NCBI RefSeq assembly: GCF_030867145.1
Contig: NC_134419.1
Coordinates: forward strand, 76,881,403-76,945,402
Source of the DNA: Opisthocomus hoazin
Lineage: Eukaryota; Chordata; Aves; Opisthocomiformes; Opisthocomidae
Reading direction: 5' to 3'
DNA length: 64,000 nt
A program made the translations under genes and the position numbers. Below, piece by piece: positions 1 to 10,537 of this stretch; positions within the stretch are counted from its first letter, which is position 1; every line of letters starts with the position of its first letter. The notes beneath the pieces were generated by a model. That model saw only the letters and a list, made by a program, of their open reading frames with translations, was not told the origin of the DNA and made no database searches.

Positions 1-43
1 CCCTGCATTTGTCCTCCCCTGGAGCAGTGCCTCACCACGAGGA

Positions 44-570
44 CAGAATCACACAGAATCACAGGATCACAGCATGGTCGGGGTTGGAAGGGACCTCTGT
101 GGGTCACCCAGTCCAACCCCCTGCCGAAGCAGGGTCACCCAGAGCAGGCTGCACAGCACCGCGTCCAGGCGGGTCTGGAATATCTCCAGAGAAGGAGACT
201 CCACAGCCTCCCTGGGCAGCCTGGGCCAGGGCTCCGTCACCCTCAGAGGGAAGAAGTTCTTCCTCATGTTCAGCTGGAGCTTCCTCTGCTTCAGTTTGTG
301 CCCGTTGCTCCTTGTCCTGTCGCTGGGCACCACTGAAAAGAGTCTGGCCCTGTCCTCCTGACACCCACCCTGCAGATATTTCGAGGCATTTCTAAGGTCC
401 CCTCTCAGCCTTCTCTTCTCCAGGCTGAACAAGCCCAGCTCCCTCAGCCTCTCCTCGTAGGAGAGATGCTCCAGTCCCCTCATCATGCTTGTAGCCCTCC
501 GCTGGACTCTCTCCAGTAGCTCCTCATCTTTCTTGAACTGGGGAGCCCAGAACTGGACACAGTACTCCAG
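44..570 (-). mobile_element. CR1 LINE, 5'-truncated copy 1
   Basis: The plus strand shows the reverse complement of a CR1 3' end: a degenerate octamer tail (AGAATCAC units, about 44-76), then the 3' UTR block, then the end of ORF2 read leftwards. The reading frame is open across the visible ORF2 part, with the [20 protein letters not shown] stretch characteristic of the CR1 C-terminus. Similarity stops abruptly at about 570, where other copies continue into the GGGGCCTCAC block. This is therefore a dead-on-arrival insertion made by incomplete reverse transcription. The tail has point changes, so it is not brand new. Confidence 0.93.
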
Positions 571-3161
571 GACGTTGACATCATGTCACTGGACGCAGGC
601 ACACACAGCGTGGCCCTGAGGGGTCGTGAAACGTCTTTTCACCTGCCCCAGAGCCCCAGTACCGCACTCTGAGCAGCGCACCCCGCGCTGAATTGGCCTG
701 GCTGGTTGCCTGGTGTGACCCTCGCCTTGGTGCAGGGACCCCGTGTTGGGTGATGCAGTCCCGGCTGCCAACCGCAGTAGCAGACACGGTGTCACGGGCG
801 AATGAAACTCCAGACCAAGACCAATGGTAGTACAGAAATACAGATTTTGAGAGCCGTGCTGATGGGGAACTGGCAAAACCACCGGCGCTTTTCCCAAACA
901 CCCGCTCTGAAGGTGCCATGAAGTACCTCCACGGGTTATGCCAGTGCGAGTTGCTGTGAACCACTGGAGTTATTTCCTCCCTAATGGGAGAAAGAGCTCA
1001 ACATCACGATTCAGCAGCGTTAGAAATCTGCATCCCATGGACAAATTCATTCTGTGCTGTGAGGGACCTGCACTGGCTTTTAGCTGCAGGATGTCTCATG
1101 TCCCCCAGTGCCCGTGAGCCGTCGGGGAATAGAGGTCCTTCTGTCTGTTTGTGACCCGAGCTCTGCCCCACGGAGGAAGGGTCAAAGAGGCGCCGACGAG
1201 TCCCATTTCGTTCCCCTGCACTGGGAGCTGGGTGGCTCCACCATGGAGGTGGCGAGGTTAAAACAGATGGGAAGAAATGGGAAAATTCCTCCAGGCTTCG
1301 TAGTGAATGTAAAGGGCCCTCGAGGGATTAAAATACGAAGATGGAAACTGTCATCTATTTTTGGAAATGTTTTCCTCTCAGGGACTAACTCCAAGGCTAT
1401 TAATCAGCATAACAAGAAGAGGAAGAGACTCTCAAAGATCAATTGCTCCTCGTTGGAGAAGTAGTTCAAAATGATTGTATACGTGTTGGGGCTCTTTTTG
1501 GTATAATTGAACGGTACCAAAAGAGTCAAGTATATTTAAGGGATCATCTCTCCTGCACTGTAGTGAACAAAGCAATAAATGCCTGTTGAGACTGGTTAAT
1601 CACTGAGGAGGTGCCAAGGGGTTTAATCCACCCCAGAAGTCTTCTATGACAAGGATCCTGCAAAGTGGTGGGGATTATTATCATGCAAGAAAACTGTTAG
1701 AAAATAAAAAATTCCCTCTCTTTGAAACACAAAAATGTTATGCTTCAGCCTCCACCTGCAGGAAACCTCACCCCAGAGGTTTGGATAAGGATCTACTGTT
1801 AAAACTGACTGTGGACAGGAAAGGCTCATGCAGTGTAATTCCTAGAAAACTGTCTCCTTCCTTGTTTGCTCCTTACTGAGAGAGATAAAGAGGAGGAAAG
1901 CGTGGAAAAAAAACCCTATTCTGATTAAAAAAACCCATCAACAGACAGACCTTTCAGTCTGTAAAAAAGAGAGCCTGTCCCCTTCCCTCCCCAGCAAACA
2001 CAGCCTCCCTCGCTGCCCCAGTGAAAGCCTCTACAACGTCCCACTGACCTGGAGCGTGCAGGACCAGACCGGCTCCTTCAGCTAAGAAAATGCAAGCGGA
2101 GCCAGGACGTACCCAGCAGCACCCTTGCTGTTGCATTACACCGCAATTCAAGCGTGCAGAAGCCTACACAGAGCTACTCCAGTAAAACAAAACATACAGG
2201 TGACCCGAATAAAAGCCTAGCAAATGTCAGAAGAGGGAAGAACTCTGGATGTCCAGAGCTCCCAGCTTTGTCCCTTCCTATGGCAAGAGAGGTCAGAGTC
2301 CAGCCCATCATCCTTGGGATGGGGAAATGGCATTTTTCTGCTGAGAAGCCCTGGCTTGTGTCTGGCATCACTGAATTTGTGGCAAATGGATGGTGGAAAA
2401 GTGGTGGGGTGAGGCTGCCACAGGCTCCTGCCCTCACCTGGAAGGCAGCGATGCTGTGCACACCTTCCAGGAGAGGGGATATAAAGAGCTGGGATAGAAA
2501 ACTGGTCTGCGTTTGAATAGCAACTGCACTGGGAGGATTTATAAAGGAGGCATGGTCACCAAGGAGATCTTCATCTTCTCCTTCTGCAAAAAAACAGTCC
2601 AAGCATGATAGGTCTGTAGAAAGCATGGCTAGTGCTTCACAGGCTGGGCAAGAAACTTCAGGAATCTGTCCGTCCAGGCTCCGTACAGGAGCATCTCATA
2701 ACTGCTTCCGCATATTTTTCTCTTTTTTCCTCTAAGCAGTTCTGAGTACACAGAAGAAAAGTATTTTAAATATCCCAGATGACAACTCAAATGCAAACAC
2801 GAGAACATCGTTTGCTTCATCTTCCTAACCTGGAGACAAGATTCCTACCATAAAAGCGCACGAAACAACAAACACCTGATTTGCTTGCAAGGCCCTTTTG
2901 CGAGAAAGAGGACGTGTCCTTTCATCCAGCACATCTCGGGCTCTGATGTGCAAATCCCCGTCTCTCTGCGCGCAGAGCAATTTCCAGGGCAAGGCCCATT
3001 TTGGCTTGTGAGTCAAAAAATCGCACCCGAACCGGTACCAGGAGGGGCTGCAGGCGATTTCGTCCCTGTGCATCCATCGGGTCGGTGGGTTCCAGCCTTT
3101 CTGGAGCCCCCTCGCCTGCCTCTGTGCCTCCGGAATCAGCTGCTGGCTCAGGGCGGGGGGG
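571..3161. other. Unique intergenic DNA, no gene recognised
   Basis: No CR1 similarity was found between copy 1 and copy 2. Several ORFs of 60-150 codons exist on both strands (for example 1108-1464 plus and 2174-2626 minus). They overlap each other, show no recognisable domain and look like chance ORFs in mixed-composition DNA. Nothing else was identified. Confidence 0.6.
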
Positions 3162-3748
3162 CCTGGGATGCATTAGGAATGTGGCCAGCAGGTCGAGGGA
3201 GGTTCTCCTTCCCCTCTACTCTGCCCTAGTGAGGCCCCATCTGCAGTGCTGTGTCCAGTGCTGGGCTCCCCAGTTCAAGAAAGGTGAGGAGCTACTGGAG
3301 AGTCCAGCGGAGGGCTACGAGGATGATGAGGGGACTGGAGCATCTCTCCTACGAGGAGAGGCTGAGGGAGCTGGGCTTGTTCAGCCTGGAGAAGAGAAGG
3401 CTGAGAGGGGACCTTAGAAATGCTTACAAATATCTGCAGGGTGGGTGTCGGGAGGACGGGGCCAAGCTCTTTTCAGTGGTGCCCAGCGACAGGACAAGGG
3501 GCAATGGGCACAAACTGAAGCAGAGGAAGTTCCAGCTGAAGATGAGGAAGAACTTCTTCCCTCTGAGGGTGACGGAGCCCTGGCACAGGCTGCCCAGGGA
3601 GGCTGTGGAGTCTCCTTCTCTGGAGATATTCCAGACCCGCCTGGACGCGGTGCTGTGCAGCCCGCTGTGGGTGACCCTGCTTGGGCAGGGGGTTGGACTG
3701 CGTGACCCACAGAGGTCCCTGCCAACCCCAAACATTCTGTGATTCTGT
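3162..3748 (+). mobile_element. CR1 LINE, 5'-truncated copy 2
   Basis: Similarity starts at CCTGGGATGCATTAGG and runs through the ORF2 C-terminus to two ATTCTGTG tail units at 3733-3748. A 2-bp deletion near 3300 (CTGGAGAGTCCAG, where other copies have CTGGAGAGAGTCCAG) shifts the ORF2 frame, so the protein remnant is split. From 3323 the familiar ORF2 end is readable to about 3680. The 5' end lies within about 40 bp of the 5' ends of copies 4, 10, 11 and 12 in element coordinates. Confidence 0.95.
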
Positions 3749-5179
3749 CACGGTCGTGCAGCAGGCATGGGCACAGAAACAAAAGGTGAAAAGGAACCAA
3801 TTCAACCCATTTTGAGCTCTAAATTCAAACGAAAGGCAAAGCTTCTGCCCCCAGTTCAGGAAAGCACTGGTCAGCAGGAAAACTCTCTCGGATGTGTGTG
3901 GGGGGGTTGCCTTTCCCAACTCAGGGTCTAGTGCTGCTCGCAAGGGACAATCAGCTGAGCATCTCCACGCTGCGGGCAAGCAGAACCCTTTTCCATACAG
4001 AGCATCACACAGTATGCTAACTGCTTTCAGAACACTTTCTTCTCGCTATTTTATGCTCTCTTCTGATTTTGGGCTTCAAACCCGGAAAATAAATCCTGTT
4101 AATTTTTTCTGGGTGTTCAGACTCTTTTGCGAGTCCTTGTTGCTCCAGCGTTTGAGCGTGCCGGACTCCGCAGCCAAAGGGTCGCTTGCTTCCACTCACA
4201 TGCTCACACTGATGTTTTTAAAACCATATATTAAGTCTGACAAAGAAATTGTGATTTCTGATGCAAACTTAAGACAAAAGCAAGACCTTCAGTCATCCTT
4301 CTCCTTGCTTCCATGCATCTCAGTATCACGAGAAGCTGGGCTGTGGCTGGTGGGGTTTTTTTTCATTTTCTGTTGTACTCTTAAACACGGAATTACAACT
4401 GTAATTACCTAAACACTGCAGCAAAAGCCTTCAGGTTCTGGATCATGTGTACCTGATCAGTGGTGACCAAAAAAAAAGTAGGAATCTGTGGTCTACCACC
4501 AAACTAATTACCAAATACAAATGGTGAAAGCATGAAGTCTAGAGTTCACAGCTGCAATGCAGTGAATGCAGACTTCTCCACTGCGGCTGCACTGGGAGTC
4601 GGAGGAGCTGCTCCAGGCTCTCCCTGGCTGCACCCCAATCACATCGCACCCACTGGCACAGCAGGAACTGCATTTCCCGTTTATTTGGGAAAATCCAGTG
4701 GATGCAGCAATATATCTATCCCTGAAGTATATTTTGGGAAGGATCTTCTTTTACCTTCCAGATTAATCTCAAATTTCCTCCAATTTCTAAAGTGCTTTAT
4801 GATTAATGGTAGCTCAAAAGAAGTCTTTATGACTTACCATAAAAATCGGTGTGTGAAAGCATATGTTTCTTCTTACTAAAGTGTAAAGGTGCACTAAGAA
4901 GTTACAAAGGGAAAGCTATAAGCAGGGGCTAGATCTGGCCATCACTAGGTTCAAACCATGAAGCGCTGTGTGCTAAGAAGGCATTTTCACTGACATCATG
5001 CAAAATGAAATGAAAGACATAACTAGCATGAAAGCACCTCAGGGCTTGACCGTTTGCTTCAGCGAGACTTTTCCATCAGCTCTAAAAAGCGTGGAGTGAG
5101 ACCCCGGAGGAGACCCCATAGCCTGCTGCTACTGCAGCTCGGGGGCATGGCAAGGGCGTTTTCTGGTGAAGGAACTGGA
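3749..5179. other. Unique intergenic DNA, no gene recognised
   Basis: Mixed-composition sequence with no CR1 and no recognisable protein. The ORF at 3894-4412 (plus, 172 codons) begins at a non-ATG codon and its product resembles no family I know. It is treated as chance. Confidence 0.55.
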
Positions 5180-5255
5180 TAGGACCCAAGAGATCTGATT
5201 TCAGGTTTTGTTTCTGCCACAGGCTTCCTGGGCGACCCTGGGAAAGTCACTTAAC
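5180..5255 (+). repeat. MIR-like SINE fragment
   Basis: The stretch around TCTGCCACAGGCTTCCTGGG and the following GGGAAAGTCACTTAACC matches the MIR core, in which TCTGCCAC, a TGTGACCTTGGGCAAGTCACTTAACC block and a CTC-rich end follow in that order. Only the core is visible and the rest has decayed. MIR-type SINEs are ancient amniote elements, sparse in birds. Assignment is by eye. Confidence 0.55.
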
Positions 5256-5328
5256 CGCAGGGGTCCACCCCCAGTTGTACGCCCCCACCACTTCATTTCT
5301 GGCCTTGCAGCAAGGCAGGACGGAGAAT

Positions 5329-5516
5329 ATCTCCTTCTCTGGAGATATTCCAGACCCGCCTGGACAAGGTCCTCTACAGCCTACTGTTGGTAACCCTACT
5401 TCGGCAGGAGGGTTGGACTGGGTGACCCACAGAGGTCCCTTCCAACCCCCACCATTCTGTGATTCTGTGATTCTGTGATTCTGTGATTCTGTGATTCTGT
5501 GATTCTGTGATTCCGT
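5329..5516 (+). mobile_element. CR1 LINE, short copy 3 with long octamer tail
   Basis: This is the last about 125 bp of CR1 (TCTCCTTCTCTGGAGATATT through GACCCACAGAGGTCCC) followed by a long perfect octamer tail. Only about 30 codons of the ORF2 end remain. The body closely matches the other ATTCTGTG-tailed copies. Confidence 0.95.
5454..5516 (+). repeat. (ATTCTGTG)n tail, seven perfect units
   Basis: Seven consecutive perfect ATTCTGTG octamers (5454-5509) are followed by one altered unit, ATTCCGT. This is the CR1 3' tail and the longest octamer run in the window. Other copies here have one to four units. Such runs arise in CR1 target-primed reverse transcription and can expand as microsatellites, so this one is probably length-polymorphic. 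Confidence 0.97.
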
Positions 5517-6479
5517 CTTGCTCAAAGTGCTCCCCATAATTTGTACAAGGTGGTCCCAACGCTGGCTGACACTTCTGTGATGCAAAGACACCGGTATTTT
5601 GGAGTAGAAGCCATTTTTCACATGGGATAAAAATCTTATTTTGCCTACTTGATTGGAGGGCACTCCGAGCTGCACCTACTCGGGCGTGAATCATCCCTAC
5701 CTCTTATGAGAACGCTTCCATCCTGATTAATCTAGTATTAGCAATAAATATTAGTAAAAGTCTGAAAATTGCTCTTTATCATTACTTGTACGTAATAGAC
5801 GGGTTTAAAATAAAATTCATATTCTCTTCACCTTCTCCTGAACAGCAGCTAGTATTTGATATCAAGAGATTTTTCCTATTAAATTAATCAGAAGACGTCC
5901 AGTTCCAGGTAACATCTGGGTTTTTTTTGGGGGCTAACTTCAGAATTAATACCAGTGAGCCTGAAAAGGGTATACATTTTTCATTATGTCAGATGAAAAG
6001 AACATCCTTCCTATTTGTATGATAGCGCAATAAAAGACATCACCAGTGACTTCAGCTCCTGGGTAATTTTTTACTTGTCTATCTGGTTCATTTTTCTTTG
6101 ATCAAACAAAGACTAAAAATACTGTGGCATTTTACTACTTCAAAACTCAGACATACGTAGACTTTATCTTTCCGAGGGAATATTGGAAACTGCTGTATAT
6201 TTGAATTGCCTGAACTTTGCGGGTGTTGGATGAGGACCAGTTTCCTCCAGCGTAACACAGCTGCAGCATTGCCCCGTGCAGCATCTACTGCAACCCCACC
6301 CCGGCGCTGCCACCAGCCCACGCTCAAGTGGGGGTCACTCCAGCCCAGACAGGCTGAGGCGGTCGCAACGCCCCAGTTTTACTGCCCAGCTATTTGAAAA
6401 TAATCTTAGTTTATTTTTTCCCACTAGTGGAGAAAAATTACAATGTCAGAAGCAGATCTGGCTCCTTGGTTGCTTCGCT
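5517..6479. other. AT-rich unique DNA between CR1 copies
   Basis: The first 200 bp is mixed in composition. From about 5715 to 6200 the sequence is AT-rich, with homeodomain-type TTAAT/ATTAA words and ATAAATATT. There is no coding potential and no recognised repeat. Confidence 0.45.
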
Positions 6480-7130
6480 GTCAGGTTGACCACGAGCCAG
6501 CAGTGTGCCCTGGCTGCCAAGAAGGCCAATGGGATCCTGGGGTGCATCAAGAGGAGTGTGGCCAGCAGGTCGAGGGAGGTTCTCCTTCCCCTCTACTCTG
6601 CCCTAGTGAGGCCCCATCTGCAGCACTGTGTCCAGTTCTGGGCTCCCCAGTTCAAGAAAGATGAGGAGCTACTGGAGAGAGTCCAGCGGAGGGCTACGCG
6701 GATGAGGAGGGGACTGGAGCATCTCTCCTACGAGGAGAGGCTGAGGGAGCTGGGCTTGTTCAGCCTGGAGAAGAGAAGGCTGTGAGAGGGGACCTTATAA
6801 ATGCTTATAAATATCTGCAGGGTGGGTGTCAGGAGGATGGGGCCAGACTCTTTCCAGTGGTGCCCAGTGACAGGACAAGGGGCAATGGGCACAAACTGAA
6901 GCAGAGGAAGTTCCATCTGAACACGAGGAAGAACTTCTTCCCTCTGAGGGTGACGGAGCCCTGGCACAGGCTGCCCAGGGAGGCTGTGGAGTCTCCTTCT
7001 CTGGAGATATTCCAGACCCGCCTGGACACGGTCCTGTGCAGCCTGCTCTGGGTGACCCTGCTTGGGCAGGGGGTTGGGCTGGGGGACCCACAGAGATCCC
7101 TTCCAACCCCGAACATTCTGTGATTCTGTG
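6480..7130 (+). mobile_element. CR1 LINE, 5'-truncated copy 4
   Basis: Similarity begins near GAGCCAGCAGTGTGCCC (ORF2 residues [17 protein letters not shown]) and ends in two ATTCTGTG units. The ORF2 frame is open to about 6783. There a TG insertion (AAGGCTGTGAGAGGGG, where other copies read AAGGCTGAGAGGGG) makes a TGA and shifts frame. The remainder is readable from 6782 to 7123 in another frame. Non-functional. Confidence 0.95.
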
Positions 7131-7870
7131 ACCCTAATTAATTCTTCCCCCATGCTGCCTGCCTGCCTTTGTCATTTACTTTCTACCTTCTTGCCTTGCT
7201 TATCTTCAAGCACTTCCCCCAATGCCACTCACTTCTCTATCATTCTTATTTATTTTCCTCCTTTGTCTCCAAAATCAATGGCCAAGTTCTTAACTCTTGC
7301 TGCCTGTACTTCCTTTCCTTTATCTCACTTCCTCTCCTTTCTGCAGCTTTGCATTCCCACTTCTCTCTCCGCCACACACTCCTTCAGCATTTTCTGCAAT
7401 GACTCCTGGTCTTCCCTCCTCCGTCGCTGTCTCTCCACCTTTCCCTTAGCTCCCCTGGTCCCAGCTCACAGGACCCCCCAGCACTCCGCTCATCCCCTCT
7501 GCCGAGGCTGTGGCTCTGTGAAAGCCCACGTCCTGAAGCTCTTTTGCTCCACAGCATCTTCCTTTCTCTCTGCCCCTCCAGACCTGTCGAGCCCCTCCGC
7601 AGCTTTCCCATCAGTCACTCCACCAGCATCGCCGCCCGCACCTCTGCTCCCAGATGTGTGCCCACATCTGTACCTGCCCACTTCTGCCTTCATCTTCGAT
7701 ATTTCCATCCTCACTTTACAACCACCTCGATTTCCATCATGAAGCTTTCCCTTCTCACAAAGCCTTCCCTGCAACCCATCTTTTTTCTTCTCACCATTAA
7801 TTATCCCTGCTCTCTCGCTCATCTAAGCTGCTCTCTGTCTCTTGCCTTTTTTAGTCTGTAAGTGCTTTGG
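7131..7870. other. Pyrimidine-rich block 1
   Basis: The plus strand is strongly C+T-biased for about 700 bp and encodes a 226-codon low-complexity ORF (7062-7742) rich in Ser, Pro, Leu and Phe. The ORF begins inside CR1 copy 4. The composition explains the ORF, and I see no domain. The 3' edge passes into an L2-like end, so the block may be the decayed body of an old LINE. Confidence 0.45.
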
Positions 7871-7955
7871 GACAGGGAACATGGATCATCTCTGTTTATA
7901 AAGTGACTGGTAAATTTTGTGACACTGTATAAATATTTCCTTTATTAATTACAGC
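7733..7955 (+). repeat. L2-like or related ancient LINE 3' end
   Basis: AGCCTTCCCTGCAACCC, then GTCTGTAAGTGCTTTGGGAC and AGGGAACATGG, then TTTGTGACACTGTATAAATA follow the order of ancient amniote LINE 3' ends (AAGCCTTCCCTGA, TGTAAGCTCYTTGGGGCAGGGA, then a TATAAATAAA-like end). The sequence is heavily diverged. The exact family (L2, or CR1/L3-type) cannot be settled by eye. Confidence 0.4.
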
Positions 7956-9181
7956 CTCCAGCATGAAGCTTTTCTTCAAAAAAGGTTTGTAGAGAGGAAA
8001 TACATATTTTGGCAGCATCTCGTCGAGTATGTTGACCTCGCTTTATAACTCCCCTCCCAGCCCAGGAAAGCGCATACCACAGTGATTGCTATCGTTGTGG
8101 CAGACACGCAGACCTTCTTCCGCACGCAGAAGATAAAGACCTATCTGTTAGCCTCCTGTTTGTCTCCACAGCATCGCAGACCGATTACGTGGTAACGTTT
8201 TAAGTGAGGGTGACATTTCCTACACCTCGGCTCCTACAATTAGATCTGAGTGGCAGAGAACATCATGTCGGCGCAGGTGAGGAGAAGGGAGGCATTAATC
8301 TTCCCCAGCAGCACCGGTGCCGACCGTTTGGCAGGGCCAGCGTTGCGTTTCACTTCATCCATTCACTCGACATGGGACTTTCTGCGGTGCTCCAGCCTTC
8401 CTTGGCAGTGGGGACTGGCTGAGGAGCTCATCTTGTGGACTTATCCTCACCTGGTCAACAACTCACTCAGGTGCTTCTCACCCATACGGTGCATCACGGT
8501 GCTACCGAGCTTGAGAAAAAACTCTTTGGGGGTAAAAAGGTGTCTCTGGACTCTCACATAAGCAAAAGACATTTTCTCCTTTGAGCCTGCAGGACAAGCG
8601 TGCACCCATCAGCGTGAACAGGCAGCGTCCCTTCAACAGACGCTGCCTGCCAAGGAGAGCTCTTGAGACGCGCCCGGCCCGTACTCCTGCTTTTTATATC
8701 TCTCAGCTGGCTCTGCATTTGGTTTTGTGGCTACTTTTGGGCAGCTTTCATTGCGTTAAAAGCAGGTGGCGTTTTTGTTGTCTTGTCTGGGATGAGCACC
8801 GCTGCGGATGGACCCCGATGCCGCTCCCACCCCAGCCGAGCTGGCAAGCGTGGGTCACACTGAGCCTATCAATCAGCCACGTGCGACACAGAGAGCAAAG
8901 AGATTGAGTGTAAGGGAAAAGCCAGGGAGGAAATATATGCCCTTGCCAAAAGTACTATAAATAAATCCTGCCACAAGCAGCGCAGCCTGGTTTCGATACT
9001 GCCCAGGTTCTTCTTTCAAACTTTCCCACTGCTCCGTACAGCTTTCTCTGTACACCCATGCAGGTACAGTGATATCAATGTCTTTACACTCACATATTTA
9101 CAACCACATTTTTTTAGGGGAGTAGAGTATATTTTGTCCATAAAGGACACTTTTTATCATTATAACTGCTCCGACGTTAGG

Positions 9182-9201
9182 AACTGTAACAGTTATAACT
9201 G
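9182..9201. repeat. Overlapping palindromes with three MYB-type half sites
   Basis: AACTGT-A-ACAGTT (9182-9194) overlaps the perfect 12-bp palindrome CAGTTATAACTG (9190-9201). Together they give AACTG/CAGTT cores in both orientations, matching the vertebrate MYB consensus YAACNG. Function is unknown and the match may be chance. Confidence 0.35.
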
Positions 9202-9412
9202 TACCAAGTACCTAAACATATTCTAAAAAATCAGCTGTCTTACCCAAATAGCTGCATATGAAACGCGGAGACCTCACTGCAGTACTTCAGCTGCTCTCTC
9301 ATAAATGAGTCTTAATGAAATATTGACTTAGTGCTGGCACTGTTTCAAGAGATTGCTTGCACCTTACCCTAACCAGTGTAGTATCAAATGCCTAATCAAA
9401 GCACAAATCATT

Positions 9413-9436
9413 ACAAACAAACAAACAAACAAACAC
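9413..9436. repeat. (ACAA)n microsatellite
   Basis: About six perfect ACAA units with no interruption. A simple repeat with no other support for function. Confidence 0.9.
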
Positions 9437-10439
9437 GTTTGATTGCTTTGCAATACGAGGGTTTAGCAAGGCTTCCCCAACTGGGATCCTGCAGGCGAGG
9501 TAAGCCCAAATTGACAGCTGCTCAGCTGGAAACTGTAATGATCGGGACCCAGCGTGAAAAAAGTACGCAGGAACTGCGATTCGAAAGAGCTGCCGATGCC
9601 TCCGTACAGACTCCTGCGTCGGAGTGATTGTTCATTCTGAACAGCGATTGAGCCCATCAATACCTGCGCCTTCGTGCAGAAGAAATGCATATACTAATAG
9701 GACCCTTGCATTTTATTCAACTCCTTTTACAAATTTCCCCCAGAAAACAGATGAATAATGAGACGGCGATGCAAAGTGATGCCAAAGTCAAACGCAAAGC
9801 CATCTGAGAGCTGCGGAGGGTCTCACGGTGCCAAATGACTCCGTGGTAAACCAGCAGATCGAATGCAATTCTGAGAAGCTCAAAGGGAAAAAACCCCAGC
9901 CTTCACTCTGTATACTCACTGATGAGCTCTTCTTCAGCTACTACCACTTAGAAAAGAGATCTGAGAGCCACTGCTGATAGTTTGAAGAAACATCAGTCAA
10001 AGCTCATAGGCAGCCAGAAAGGCAACTAGAATATTATAGGCATGCGTGCCTGAAAGCTCATTTAATTTTTCCAGCCATATAAGTTGGTGTAATAAAAGGT
10101 GCTACACCTGTCTATGAACTCTGTTCCATCTGTATCCTCAGACCATCACAACTGCAGCAAAACGCCACTAAACGAGGCAGCACCATTATGCCACTGCATA
10201 AATTCACGCGTGCTCACTGCTTGAATACAGTTCTCCTGTATCCCCCTCAGCTTAAAAAAGAGATGATTGAAGGGGGAATACGATGAAGATCTGTAATAGC
10301 CTGAGTGGCGTGGAAGAGGTGTAGTGGGAATGATTGTGAGTTACTCAATTTAAGAATAGGCAAATGTCAAATGAAACTTTTGAGCTGTAGGTCAAGTAAA
10401 TACCAGGAACCCCTTTTTTCACATAAAGCCTACTTACAC

Positions 10440-10537
10440 TGTGGGACCTGCTTCGGCAGGAGGGTTGGACTAGATGACCCACAGAGGTCCCTTCCAACCC
10501 CTACCATTCTGTGATTCTGTGATTCTGTGATTCTGTA
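10440..10537 (+). mobile_element. CR1 LINE, very short copy 5
   Basis: Only the terminal about 60 bp of CR1 (CTTCGGCAGGAGGGTTGGAC to CTTCCAACCCCTACC) plus three to four ATTCTGTG units. No ORF2 remains. A run of 18 A residues at 10565-10582 lies 28 bp downstream. CR1 has no poly(A) tail, so the run is probably unrelated. Confidence 0.93.

Larger units (their letters stand above)
7961..10439. other. Unique intergenic DNA, no gene recognised
   Basis: No CR1 was seen. ORFs such as 8250-8561 and 8581-8907 lack any family resemblance. A short (ACAA)n run and a pair of overlapping small palindromes are listed separately. Confidence 0.5.

Noticed and set aside
7062..7742. 226-codon plus-strand ORF
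   Set aside because: It starts inside a CR1 tail and runs through C+T-biased DNA. The product is low-complexity Ser/Pro/Leu/Phe with no domain.
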